From Hoeflea_A sp039025395 (lineage in GTDB: Bacteria > Pseudomonadota > Alphaproteobacteria > Rhizobiales > Rhizobiaceae): DNA of 64,000 nt. The notes beneath the pieces are model-generated. The model worked only from the letters and a program-made list of their open reading frames with translations. It searched no databases and was not told where the DNA came from. Location: positions 74,621 through 138,620 of the forward strand of contig JBCCOK010000002.1 in the NCBI GenBank assembly GCA_039025395.1. The letters are read 5' to 3'. Each line of letters opens with the position of its first letter. The first letter of the stretch is position 1. The translations under genes and the position numbers were made by a program. Shown here one piece after another: positions 51,364 through 59,964 of the stretch.

Positions 51364-52347
51364 CTAGGCGTTGCGCGCTGAACGGATTCGCGGATCGACA
51401 ATCCGGCAGGCCAAATCCGTCAGAAGATTAAAGACGATGACAACCACCGCCGAGAAGAACAGGATGCCCATGATGGTTGGCGTATCGGCGCGCAGGATCG
51501 CATCAAGGGCCAAGGTGCCGAGTCCTGGCCAATTGAAGACCGTTTCGATCACCACAGCCCCGGAAAAAATGTAGGAAAACTGCAGACCGGCAATGGTGAT
51601 GACAGGGATAACGGCATTGCGCAGACCATGCTTGTAAATCACCTTGCGCTGGGACAGCCCCTTGGCTCGTGCCGTTCGGATATAATCGGAGCCGAGAATG
51701 TCCATCATGCTGGCGCGCGCCAGACGGCTGTATTGGGCGATATAGATCGAAGCCAGTGAAAACGCCGGCAATATCAGGTGATGCGCCACTTCCAGATACC
51801 ATTGCAGCGTACCTTCAGGCGTCGTCGGATTGACCATCCCGGTCAGCGGAAGGATGTCCAGTATCGATACGAACAGCACCATCAACATGAATGCGGTCCA
51901 GAACACCGGAGCGGAAAAACCGACCAGCGCCAGTATCGTTACAAGATGGCTGAACAGGCCATTCGGATTCTGTGCCGCGACGACACCGAGCAAGGTGCCT
52001 GTAATGATGGCGATCAAGAGTGCCGTCGTGACCAAGAGAAGGGTCGGTCCAACCCGGGAAAGGATCAGTTCGATAACGGGCACGTTAAAGTAGTAGGATG
52101 TGCCAAGATCGCCCTGCATAACCCGTGCGACATAGCTGAAAAGCTGTACGTGAAACGGCCTGTCCAGCCCGTAGCTTTGCCGAATTTGCTCCATCAACTC
52201 CGGGCTGGCGCCCCCGGCTTCACCGGCAATTGTTTCGGCGATGTCACCCGGAACGAGGTTCAGCAGTATAAAATTGAAGATGATAACCGCAATCAGCAGG
52301 ACAATGGCGTACCCAATGCGCTGGGCAAAGACGGAAAGGAGCTGCAT
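51364..52347 (-). CDS. Peptide/amide ABC transporter permease (OppB/DppB type)
   Basis: The 327-residue permease has six TMs. TM1 is near 10-30, followed by the family segment QIRQSYGLDRPFHVQL (~55). The EAA loop is RTARAKGLSQRKVIYKHGLRNA (~210), and late TM segments include GLGTLALDAILRADTPTIMG. This is the B subunit of an Opp/Dpp/Nik-type importer. It is second in the operon after the binding protein, with 68 bp between them. Confidence 0.93.
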   Translation of the reverse strand: MQLLSVFAQRIGYAIVLLIAVIIFNFILLNLVPGDIAETIAGEAGGASPELMEQIRQSYGLDRPFHVQLFSYVARVMQGDLGTSYYFNVPVIELILSRVGPTLLLVTTALLIAIITGTLLGVVAAQNPNGLFSHLVTILALVGFSAPVFWTAFMLMVLFVSILDILPLTGMVNPTTPEGTLQWYLEVAHHLILPAFSLASIYIAQYSRLARASMMDILGSDYIRTARAKGLSQRKVIYKHGLRNAVIPVITIAGLQFSYIFSGAVVIETVFNWPGLGTLALDAILRADTPTIMGILFFSAVVVIVFNLLTDLACRIVDPRIRSARNA

Positions 52348-52415
52348 GATCCGTACACTTTAAAGTCAGATCCCGGCAACGCTCTTTGGCGTGTGCCGGG
52401 ATCTAGGTTTTCAAA

Positions 52416-54008
52416 TCACTGTTTGATGTAGACGTTGTCCCAGGGCACCTGGGTTCCCCATATCGAGTCGACCGGCGGATTGCCGACCCTGTCCGTGTTC
52501 CAGACAGTGTGGAAGGGGGACGTGACCATATAGGCGATAGGTGCGTCATCGACGATGATGGTCTGGATCTGCTCGTAAAGCGCTTTCCTCTTTTCAGGGT
52601 CGGCTTCCGTGCTCGCCTGATCCATCAAAGCATCCAACTCAGGATTCTTGTACTGCTGGGTGTTGTGCCACGGAACACCCGGGCGGATGTTGTCGGACTG
52701 GTAAGTGCGATGCACGCCGATGACGGGATCGCCCCAGTTAAAGACGGAATCAATCGTCATATCAAAATCATGGTTTGATACTTTCTTGATCCATGCGCTG
52801 ATATCGGGAGTGACCGAGATCGTTACGTCGATGCCCACTTTCTTGAGCTGGGCCTTCGTGTATTCCGCCATTCGCTTGAATGTGCCGCGGTTGACGACCA
52901 CGTCCAGATCAGCGGTAAAGCGAACACCGTCTTCATCGCGCGGCAAGCCGGCTTCGTCCAGAAGTGCATTGGCCTTGTCCAGATCCAGGTCGTAGGGATT
53001 GACACCTTCAGGAGCGAAAATGCTCCCCGGATGGATCGGGCCAACGGAACGCTGGGCAAAACCTCCCATGATGGCGTTCAGGATGAAGTCCTTGTCGATT
53101 GCATAGGCAATCGCTTGGCGAACCCGTTTGTCATTGTAGGGTTCCCGCTCCAGGTTGAAGGCCAGCCATTGCAATGCACCCACTGCCTCGTAACCGGTCC
53201 CTGTCATGTCGATATTCTCGGAGCGTTTGAGGCGATTCAATTCGATGGGATCAGACGCCCAGGCATACATGTCCGCTTCGCCTTCTTCCATGGCGATAAC
53301 ACGGCTCGTTGACTCCGCCATTCTCCTGTAGACGATCCGGTCGAGGTAAGGACGGCCATCGATGAAATAGTCATCGAAGCGATCCATGATGATGTATTCG
53401 CCGGGCTTGAATTCAGTCAGAGTAAACGGGCCACAACCCACTGTACCCTCGGCGTTGTTCGGGTGCTGGCGAATGTCCACATCTTCGCCCCCATAGATAT
53501 GTTTCGGGAGGATGGTCCCGAGTTGGGACGACATGGCCAAAAGAATGGCCGGATGCCTTTGGCTCATATTCACGACCGCTGTATGCGGATCTGGAGTCTC
53601 AACGCTTTCCACCACCTCGTACATCGTTTTGAAGGGGTGATTTGCCTTGATGGTCTCAATCGAAAAAGCCACATCTTCGGAGGTGACAGGCTCGCCGTCG
53701 TGGAACTTGGCGTTTTGAGCGAGATTGAGCGTCAGTGTTTTGCCGTCTTCCGACATGGACCAGCTTTCGGCAAGAAACGGCTGCGGGTTCCACTCGCTGT
53801 CAAAGCGCAACAGGGCACAATGAAGCTGCACGCCTGGTATGCCCGTAGGTGTTCCGGATGCAATATTGGTGTTGAAGTGGCCGCCTATCAATTGGTTGAT
53901 GTAGTTCAGCGTGCCGCCCTGTTTCGGCTCGTCTGCCGCAAAACCAATAGAGGTTGTTCCAACCACAAGCGCTGTGGCTGCGATCAATTTTCTTGAAAAA
54001 CTGTTCAT
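52416..54008 (-). CDS. ABC transporter substrate-binding protein, family 5 (OppA/DppA type)
   Basis: The 530-residue periplasmic protein has a Sec signal (MNSFSRKLIAATALVVGTTS, cleavage near GFAADE). Family-5 landmarks: LAESWSMSEDGKTLTLNLAQNAKFHDGEP (two parts: LAESWSMSEDGKTLT and LNLAQNAKFHDGEP), RQAIAYAIDKDFILNAIM (~285) and the C-terminal KRKALYEQIQTIIVDDAP. Ligands of the family range from peptides to nickel, opines and glycosides. Here the neighbouring amidohydrolase and amidase point to an amide- or peptide-like compound. It is the first gene of the importer operon; LysR lies 124 bp further upstream on the same strand. Confidence 0.92.
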   Translation of the reverse strand: MNSFSRKLIAATALVVGTTSIGFAADEPKQGGTLNYINQLIGGHFNTNIASGTPTGIPGVQLHCALLRFDSEWNPQPFLAESWSMSEDGKTLTLNLAQNAKFHDGEPVTSEDVAFSIETIKANHPFKTMYEVVESVETPDPHTAVVNMSQRHPAILLAMSSQLGTILPKHIYGGEDVDIRQHPNNAEGTVGCGPFTLTEFKPGEYIIMDRFDDYFIDGRPYLDRIVYRRMAESTSRVIAMEEGEADMYAWASDPIELNRLKRSENIDMTGTGYEAVGALQWLAFNLEREPYNDKRVRQAIAYAIDKDFILNAIMGGFAQRSVGPIHPGSIFAPEGVNPYDLDLDKANALLDEAGLPRDEDGVRFTADLDVVVNRGTFKRMAEYTKAQLKKVGIDVTISVTPDISAWIKKVSNHDFDMTIDSVFNWGDPVIGVHRTYQSDNIRPGVPWHNTQQYKNPELDALMDQASTEADPEKRKALYEQIQTIIVDDAPIAYMVTSPFHTVWNTDRVGNPPVDSIWGTQVPWDNVYIKQ

Positions 54009-54132
54009 ATAGCTGCTCCCGGTAGCTCTTATTGGACTTTCTCCCTCAATCGGAAGGTTAGCGATCAGACAAGTTCTGAAAACCAGTTTTATTGTTATTC
54101 TAAAACGTATTCTATGTGCTTAGTCTATACGC

Positions 54133-55074
54133 TCATTGTATTATGAGGGGTTCGAACGCACCGTCATCTCTCATCTCAAGGCAGTTTTTCATAAAGGTCT
54201 GAACGACTTCCGGTTGGCGTGTTCCCTCGATTGTCGCCATGCCGAATTTGGGTGCGTTATCGCAATTGCTAATGGGCACTGCCCTGAACCGAGTGTCGTC
54301 CTTCTCGTAGCCGGGTGGCCTCATATTGAGAAGCGTATGCCCAAATCCGGCAGACACCAACGCCCGCGCTATTTCCGAGGACTGTGTCGTATGGGCAATT
54401 TTCGGTTTGAGATTGCGAGCTGTATAAAGCGATGTGAAGAAATAGCGGGCAACGGGCAGGTCGAGCAGAATCATGGGGTGCGTCGACAACTCTTCCATGG
54501 TGATCGAGGCCCGTTGACCGAGCGGATCGTTCGCGGAAAACAACGCATAGGGCGGAGCCACGAGCAGCGGATAAAATCTGTGCCTTGCATCGGTTGCCAT
54601 CTCGTAGGTAAACGCGAGATCCGCCTCGCCTTCACTGACAAAATCCATGACGGTCGGCAGTGTCCCTTCCATGATTTTCACGGAAAGCTGCGGAAACTTT
54701 TTGGTGACATTGTCCAAAATGACGGGAAGAAAAGAGGGGGCGGATGTACCGTAGATCGCGATTCGTACCGTACCGCTTGCCATACCGCCGACCGATCTCA
54801 CATCAGCTTCAAAGTGCCGGGATTGTTGGATAAAGCGCCGTATCAGAGTCAGAACCTGCTCGCCTCCGGAGGTTGTTTGAAGGCCCTTGGCGCGCGTTCG
54901 AATGAAGAGATCGAAACCGACCTCATTCTCCAAACCATCGATTGCAGACGTGATGGAGGATTGCGATATATTCAGCTCGCTGGCCGCGTGAGCGATAGAG
55001 CCCAGCCGGCCCGCCGCTTCGATATATCGCAATTGCTTTATGGTAAAATTAAACCGAGGCACGCACACTTCCAC
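54133..55074 (-). CDS. LysR family transcriptional regulator
   Basis: The 313-residue regulator has the N-terminal HTH FTIKQLRYIEAAGRLGSIAHAA, then LNISQSSITSAIDGLE. Its effector domain begins at MASGTVRIAIYGTSAPSFLP (~97) and ends in a CLEMRDDG region. The Ile-Ser-Gln-Ser-Ser recognition helix is of the GltC/CynR-like subgroup. It lies between the importer operon on the same strand and the divergent amidase gene, so it is well placed to control both. The 341-bp divergent region upstream is described separately. The inducer is presumably the imported amide. Confidence 0.9.
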   Translation of the reverse strand: MEVCVPRFNFTIKQLRYIEAAGRLGSIAHAASELNISQSSITSAIDGLENEVGFDLFIRTRAKGLQTTSGGEQVLTLIRRFIQQSRHFEADVRSVGGMASGTVRIAIYGTSAPSFLPVILDNVTKKFPQLSVKIMEGTLPTVMDFVSEGEADLAFTYEMATDARHRFYPLLVAPPYALFSANDPLGQRASITMEELSTHPMILLDLPVARYFFTSLYTARNLKPKIAHTTQSSEIARALVSAGFGHTLLNMRPPGYEKDDTRFRAVPISNCDNAPKFGMATIEGTRQPEVVQTFMKNCLEMRDDGAFEPLIIQ

Positions 55075-55415
55075 GGGTGTCTTTTCGGATAGACTAATAA
55101 CATTCGTCCAAAAATGAAGACCAATTGCAAGAGCTGCGATACTTCAAGCCTATCCACAAAGGCCTGCTCCTCTTCTTTTCGTCGTTTGTCTCCGTGATCC
55201 CGCACCTATGAAAACATTGTTTCTGTGCGGCTGCAAAAGGACCTGCGTTCAACATGTCGGATCGTGCAATGCCCGGCACTTTCAAGGATCAAGGTATTTT
55301 TTGGCTTGATTTTTTCAACGCAGGCTGACCATTATCGCGACCGCATCACCCGGTCTGCTCTGTTGGGTTTTCTCCCTCGAACCGTATCAACAGGATCAGA
55401 CAAGGACGGGAACCG
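55075..55415. promoter_or_regulatory. Divergent promoter region between LysR and amidase genes
   Basis: There are 341 bp with no convincing gene. A T-rich stretch (about 55290-55315) with two TTGAT-like hexamers could hold the amidase promoter. No clear palindrome was seen, though LysR T-N11-A sites are easy to miss by eye. Confidence 0.4.
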
Positions 55416-56846
55416 ATGACAGAACGACCGCTTTGGCAACTGAGTGCCGTAGAGTTGTCGAGCCGCATTTCACGTGGCGAAATCTCTGCGACCGAAGCGG
55501 TGGAAGCCGCAATTGCCCGCACAAGCAACACAAACCCGCAAATCAATGCGCTCAACAAGGACATGAGCGAAACTGCATTGAACGAGGCAGCACGTCTCGA
55601 TGCCGTTTTCAAAGAAAGCGGGCCGGTTGGCCCCCTGCACGGTGTTCCGATCACCATCAAGGACAATGTCGATCAACGCGGCATCGCGACAAACAACGGC
55701 ATCAAGGCCTTCGATGTCAATGTGGCGTCGGAAGACGCGCCCTTTGTGGCCAATATGTGCGACGCCGGGGCGGTGGTGATCGGTCGCTCAAATACGCCTG
55801 AGTTTTCCCTGCGCGGCACAACGGAAAGTCCCGATTACGGCCGCACCTATAATCCGTGGAACGACTGGGCGACGGCCGGCGGGTCCTCCGGGGGGTCCTC
55901 GGCGGCTGTGATGTCGGGGATGGGTGCGATTGCCCATGGCAACGACATCGGAGGCTCTCTGCGCTATCCGTCGACAGTGACCGGAGCCACCACCGTCAAG
56001 CCGGGCCTCGGCCGAACACCGGTTTACAATTCGTCGCAAAAGGAGGAACGGGGCCTCCTGTCGCAGCTTATGGCCGTACAGGGTGTGATTGCCCGGGAGG
56101 TGCGCGATGTGCGGCTGGCCATGCGCAGCGCCGTTGCCTACAGGCCTCAGGATGTGTGGATGGCACCAGTGCCATTTGAGGGACCGCCGCCTGAGATACC
56201 GGTGAAAGTGGCGTTTACCCGCAACCCGTATGAGTTCGATCTTCACCCGGAAGTCGACAAGGCGCTCACGGTCGCCCGTGACTCCCTCAGCGATGCAGGT
56301 TACGAGATCGTCGAAAAGGAGCCGCCGAATGTCAGGGCCATCGGAGAGAAGGCCTGGCGCTCGCTGCTCGGCGATCTCAAGGTCCACAATCTGGCCATGA
56401 TGCGCGAGTTTGGCAGCGCGGCCTTCAACGCCTATCTCGACACGCTGATGGAACTTGCGCCGCCATTCGAGGGCGATGAACTGCTGTTCGCTCTGGCAGA
56501 GCGCACCACACATATACGCGAATGGCAGCTCTTCCTGCAGGAATACCCCCTCGTGCTTACGCCTTTCAGATTGCAGCCCACCTACCGATGGGATCGTGAT
56601 CTGCAGGGTAGCGACGGCGTGGATAATGTTCTCATGCAAGGCTTTTACGGCGTATCCATGAACTTTCTCGGCCTGCCGGCTGGCAACATCTGCGCAAACT
56701 ACAATGATGGCTTGCCCATCGGCGTACAGATCGTCGGCCGCAGGTTCCGTGAAGACATGATCCTGGATGCGTGCGAAGCAATCGAAGCGCGTGTTGGCGT
56801 CATGGCCCACCAGCTGTTTGAACGTCAGGCGTTGCCGCAAACCTGA
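55416..56846 (+). CDS. Amidase (amidase-signature family)
   Basis: The 476-residue enzyme carries the full amidase-signature triad. Lys82 is in ITIKDNVDQRG, cis-Ser157 in TAGGSSGGSSAAV, and nucleophile Ser181 in DIGGSLRYPS; the 24-residue Ser-Ser spacing is exactly that of the family. The C-terminal NFLGLPAGNICANYNDG, then LPIGVQIVGRRF, is standard. It is too divergent from GatA, and has no gatB/gatC neighbours, to be the tRNA amidotransferase. It hydrolyses a small amide in the cytosol. It is divergent from LysR and, with the Opp-type importer and amidohydrolase, forms an amide-utilisation block. Confidence 0.92.
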   Translation: MTERPLWQLSAVELSSRISRGEISATEAVEAAIARTSNTNPQINALNKDMSETALNEAARLDAVFKESGPVGPLHGVPITIKDNVDQRGIATNNGIKAFDVNVASEDAPFVANMCDAGAVVIGRSNTPEFSLRGTTESPDYGRTYNPWNDWATAGGSSGGSSAAVMSGMGAIAHGNDIGGSLRYPSTVTGATTVKPGLGRTPVYNSSQKEERGLLSQLMAVQGVIAREVRDVRLAMRSAVAYRPQDVWMAPVPFEGPPPEIPVKVAFTRNPYEFDLHPEVDKALTVARDSLSDAGYEIVEKEPPNVRAIGEKAWRSLLGDLKVHNLAMMREFGSAAFNAYLDTLMELAPPFEGDELLFALAERTTHIREWQLFLQEYPLVLTPFRLQPTYRWDRDLQGSDGVDNVLMQGFYGVSMNFLGLPAGNICANYNDGLPIGVQIVGRRFREDMILDACEAIEARVGVMAHQLFERQALPQT

Positions 56847-56877
56847 TCCGTCGCTTCACCGGTGTTCGAAGCAGTGG

Positions 56878-56898
56878 ACAGGACCCGGACGGGCCTGT
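56878..56898 (+). terminator. Hairpin downstream of the amidase gene
   Basis: Arms ACAGG-a-CCC and GGG-CCTGT form an 8-bp stem with one bulged base and a 4-nt loop, about 32 bp after the stop. There is no clear U-tract, so efficiency is uncertain. Confidence 0.4.
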
Positions 56899-57139
56899 TC
56901 ACACATCGCGTCGGGTCAAGGCGATGAAAAAGAAATCATCTCGCGGCAGAATTCCTGTTACGGGCGACGGTGGCGGGTGAATCGGAACATTGGGGCTGCC
57001 GCAGGCGCGCAAATACAGAAAACCCGGGTACCAATTCGATTAATTGTACTTTCTGAACAAGCGGTCCCGATCTATGCTCAAGATGGCGCGCAGCAGCAAA
57101 ACGTGCTGCGGACTGATCAGGTCAGGCAGGAGGTGCGAT

Positions 57140-57736
57140 ATGATGACGCCGGAGCGCTTGCGCGAAATCTATGACGATGCGCGGCCCGCGGCCGTTCAGA
57201 AGGTCATCGACCATATAGACATCCATGCGCGTCAGTTTCTGGAAGCCTGCCCCTATGCAGTTCTGGCAACCACAAACGGCACGTCAATGGATGTCTCTCC
57301 CAAGGGCGATCCCAAGGGGTTTATCGCTGTCGAAGACGAGCACCACATCATCCTGCCCGACCGACCGGGTAATAACCGGCTGGACGGTATGCTGAACATC
57401 CTGTCGCATCCGCAGGTGGCACTCCTGCTGATTATCCCGACTGTCAGGGAAACCATGCGAATCAACGGGACAGCGACCATCTTGGACGATGAAGACGTCT
57501 GCGCCGCACACGCCCTTAACGGACGAGCGCCAAAGACCGTGCTGCGCATTCGTGTGCAGGAGGTCATGTCGCATTGCGGCAAATCGGCGATCCGGTCGGG
57601 TTTGTGGGATCCGTTAAGCTGGCCAACGGAAAGGCCTGTCGCGAACCAGTCGGAGATGCTCCGCGATCACACGCAAACGGACATCAAGATACTCAGCGAA
57701 AGCGAGATCGAACGCCGTTACCGGGAAATGCTCTAA
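57140..57736 (+). CDS. Pyridoxamine 5'-phosphate oxidase-fold FMN protein (MSMEG_1061-like)
   Basis: AGGAGG about 9 bases upstream supports the ATG at 57140 (a second ATG follows directly), giving 198 residues. The split-barrel flavin domain shows FLEACPYAVLATTNGTSMDVSP (~45), then KGDPKGFIAVEDEHHIILPDRPGNNRLDG (in two parts: KGDPKGFIAVEDEHH and IILPDRPGNNRLDG), with the GNNRxDG motif of this branch. A C-terminal ALNGRAPKTVLRIRVQEVMSHC is also typical. Members bind FMN or F420 and reduce or bind small molecules; the substrate is unknown. It lies 293 bp after the amidase on the same strand. The intervening DNA has a hairpin and no gene. Confidence 0.82.
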   Translation: MMTPERLREIYDDARPAAVQKVIDHIDIHARQFLEACPYAVLATTNGTSMDVSPKGDPKGFIAVEDEHHIILPDRPGNNRLDGMLNILSHPQVALLLIIPTVRETMRINGTATILDDEDVCAAHALNGRAPKTVLRIRVQEVMSHCGKSAIRSGLWDPLSWPTERPVANQSEMLRDHTQTDIKILSESEIERRYREML

Positions 57737-58191
57737 CGGGCAGCTTATTCGATTACAATTGGGTCGTCCGTGCTCCAAATTGCTGCGCTTGCTGCGCCAA
57801 AGAAGCCGGCAAGCCAATTTGAAGATGCAAAGAAAGTGGCTGTTGAACCAGGTCTCAAGGCAAACGACGGGCCCTTCTCTAACCAGCCAGGCAGCCGGCC
57901 CAATAACAGCCCAAGCACCCATGGCGAACGGCTTTGGAAAAGTCCGAACGCCAAGTCTGAGGAAGATATCGCATCAGCATCGTGAAGCTGGGCCAGTCCC
58001 GCGCGGACGAACTCATCATCTACGGCCTCGGCAGTCGTGAGGAAGAATTGCTCCTGCTGTTACGCGAAGGCAACTGGAACGGCGCCGCTATGTTTGGTGA
58101 ATTGAAGCAGGTGCTGGAAAAGAGGGCGATCTAGGAAGCTGCGTGTATCTTCATAGGCCCGATGCTTAATCCGCTTCTCGAGTTGAAGCAA
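57737..58191. other. Low-information stretch with small unassigned reading frames
   Basis: It contains small overlapping frames: plus 57770-57985 (71 codons), minus 57745-57954, and a plus frame starting at a GTG near 57982 and ending at 58134. The last encodes about 50 residues rich in Glu and Leu with protein-like character (DELIIYGLGSREEELLLLL). It has no good ribosome-binding site and no family was recognised. It may be the tail of a decayed gene. Confidence 0.35.
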
Positions 58192-58389
58192 TTAGAAGGC
58201 CGTGGGTGAAGTAAATAGATTAACGAACGCCGTGATCAAAACATAGAAGATGACGGCGCTGAAGCATAGAAAAGCAGCGCCTAAGCGTTTCCGATTTGAA
58301 GGCTTTCTAAATACCAAATACAAGCCGGCGACCAGAAAAAGCACCGCCAACAGAATGAGCAGATTAACGGGAATTCCAAAAAGCGCCAT
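58192..58389 (-). CDS. Small two-TM membrane protein, unknown
   Basis: The 65-residue frame starts at an ATG preceded by GGGGTG. It contains two hydrophobic helices (about 5-27 and 38-60) separated by a short basic loop FRKPSNRKR. By the positive-inside rule both ends would face the periplasm. Base composition is more A+T-rich than the surroundings. I do not recognise a family. It is a plausible real gene because of the clean hydrophobic pattern, but short frames in A+T-rich DNA can mimic this. Confidence 0.45.
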   Translation of the reverse strand: MALFGIPVNLLILLAVLFLVAGLYLVFRKPSNRKRLGAAFLCFSAVIFYVLITAFVNLFTSPTAF

Positions 58390-58555
58390 AGTGACACCCC
58401 TATTCCGCTAACAGTTGGACCCTGCGAAGCGCCACCATTGCATACCGCCTGCTAAACACACCTTTAAGTCACGGCTAATAAACCAGCTGCATGAGACTTA
58501 AATATATAACCAAGACCCTGCGATAGCCTGGAATTGAATTGGGTATCACGTCAGA

Positions 58556-58786
58556 ATGATAGTTACTATTTTCGGAAATGCAGCGATCGTAGTTCTGCTA
58601 TTTCTGCTATATCGATGGTATAAGAAAAACAAAAAGGACAACTTTTATACGAGACAAGTTGAATCTAATGTTTTCATGACGAAGAAAATTCTTGCCGACT
58701 TTAAAAAGGCACTTCCATACTTTCTTTTTTTCGGGTTAATTTGGTTGCTGCTAGCGTTGTTTTTGCAAACCAATGTCTCAAACTAA
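58556..58786 (+). CDS. Small two-TM membrane protein, unknown
   Basis: The 76-residue frame has TM helices at about 3-19 and 54-71, with a long Lys-rich central segment (YRWYKKNKKDNFYTRQ) that would be cytoplasmic. Codons are strikingly A+T-rich compared with the high-G+C neighbours, suggesting acquired DNA. No strong ribosome-binding site precedes the ATG. No family recognised. It lies back to back with the small membrane protein at 58192, across about 165 bp of A+T-rich DNA. Confidence 0.5.
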   Translation: MIVTIFGNAAIVVLLFLLYRWYKKNKKDNFYTRQVESNVFMTKKILADFKKALPYFLFFGLIWLLLALFLQTNVSN

Positions 58787-59215
58787 AAGTTGTTTCAGCG
58801 TACCGTTGATTCCATGCCAGATCCTTCTGGTTATCACTTTGCGAAGACTAGCAAACTTGGCGCTGGAAACACCTCATCTTACAAGCGGTTATGGCAGCGT
58901 CACATCCTGATTATAGAGTGCATGGATTGATGTCGTCCGCAAAGAGATCGTCTGAAAGGCCGCCTTTTGTTGCCGTGCGGCCAACATCAACTGGTAGTGC
59001 TGCCTACTAGTTTTTCCATCTGTAGAGAACTCGACCGCTAGGTGTTTCAACGCGAACAATTTCGATTGTCTCACCAATCACGGGGGCTCGCCTGCGTACA
59101 CTTGCAGTTGCGGAGGCTGTACTATCGTCGCTTAATCGGACCCGCACAACATACTGACCTTGCCCGGTCTCGCTCTGTGTTCTGGTCCAAGTTTCCACAA
59201 CTCCTCGAGTACTGG

Positions 59216-59234
59216 ATTACGGTGACAGTTTACT
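59216..59234. repeat. Left inverted repeat of the RAYT element
   Basis: The 19-mer ATTACGGTGACAGTTTACT is the exact reverse complement of 59931-59949. It contains the TAA stop of the transposase gene. Confidence 0.85.
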
Positions 59235-59902
59235 CAATCCCTATTTTTTGTTTTCGGCCTCGCTTGCCGGGTAGAAGGGTGCGGCCAGTCTGCTGTTCAA
59301 GCGCCGAAAGCCATTTGGCTTCCCCGATCGGACGGCCGACGGTTTCTGCACGCCGCAGCGCACCGAAGGCTTGCGCCTCGTCGAATGGTTCACTGAGAAA
59401 CTTTGCAAAGGGACCTGTGCGCTCCAGAACCGGCGCGACCGTCACGATGCCATCATCCTCGCCCGCAAGATGGGCCCTTGCGCTTGACCATTTTCCAGTC
59501 CCTTGCCCGTGTGACAGGCCCCGCCCGCACCGGATTGAGCGTCACATAGCGCACGGCATTCAGCAAATGTCCCTCGTCCATCACCACCGAGCCATAACGC
59601 CCCTGCCACAGATGGCCGGTAACCCGGGCGCGGGCGTTTATGTAGCCCGTGTAGCGCCGGTGGAGATCGGCAAAGGTCCGGCGCAAACCGTCCTCATCCG
59701 AAGACACCACGACAATGTGGACGTGGTTGGGCATCAGGCAATAGGCCCAGATTTGTGAATGGGCGCGGGCGCTGCTTTCAGCAAGCAGGTCCAGATAAAG
59801 CGCGTAATCGCCGTCTTCGAAAAATGTCCTTTCCCGCCGGTTGCCGCGCTGGGTGACATGGTGCGGAAGGCCGGGAACGACGATGCGGGCAATGCGGGCC
59901 AT
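59230..59902 (-). pseudogene. REP-associated tyrosine transposase (RAYT, TnpA_REP), frameshifted
   Basis: From ATG 59902 the first frame gives 149 residues with all core motifs. PGLPHHVTQRGNRRE is at the N-terminus, the HUH-type pair His-Val-His is in LMPNHVHIVVV (~58), and the catalytic Tyr is in VRYVTLNPVRAG (~118). It then runs into DWKMVKRKG and stops at 59453. Reading one base differently at the run of four A (plus-strand T, 59491-59494) restores the family-typical DWKWSSARAHLAGEDDG. The frame then continues to the TAA at 59230 through ETVGRPIGEAKWL and a basic tail. So a one-base insertion has split the gene. RAYTs are single-strand DNA transposases of the IS200/IS605 superfamily. Confidence 0.85.
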
Positions 59903-59930
59903 AACAGAAGCTCGCTTAAATCAGGGATTT

Positions 59931-59964
59931 AGTAAACTGTCACCGTAATGCTGTCACCGTAATG
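59931..59964. repeat. Right inverted repeat with tandem 14-bp duplication
   Basis: AGTAAACTGTCACCGTAAT (59931-59949) mirrors the left end. CTGTCACCGTAATG is present twice in tandem (59937-59950 and 59951-59964), so one repeat end is duplicated. Confidence 0.85.

Larger units (their letters stand above)
59216..59964 (-). mobile_element. RAYT/IS200-like transposable unit, 749 bp
   Basis: The unit consists of a single transposase gene framed by perfect 19-bp inverted repeats at 59216-59234 and 59931-59949. Similarity extends inward (AATCCCT matches) to about 31 bp. The right end carries a second copy of CTGTCACCGTAATG (59951-59964). No target-site duplication is evident, as expected for HUH transposases. 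The boundaries are supported independently: removing exactly this interval restores a reading frame across the flanks. The transposase stop codon lies inside the left repeat. Confidence 0.75.

Noticed and set aside
54136..55092. 318-codon open frame on the plus strand
   Set aside because: It mirrors the LysR gene exactly and encodes a Cys/His/Arg-rich sequence without motifs.
55788..56840. 350-codon open frame on the minus strand
   Set aside because: It lies wholly antisense to the amidase, whose active-site motifs are intact; the antisense protein has no family character and is a G+C-driven shadow.
55416..56846. GatA subunit of the tRNA amidotransferase
   Set aside because: The amidase signature is shared, but gatB and gatC are absent and the context is a LysR-controlled catabolic block.
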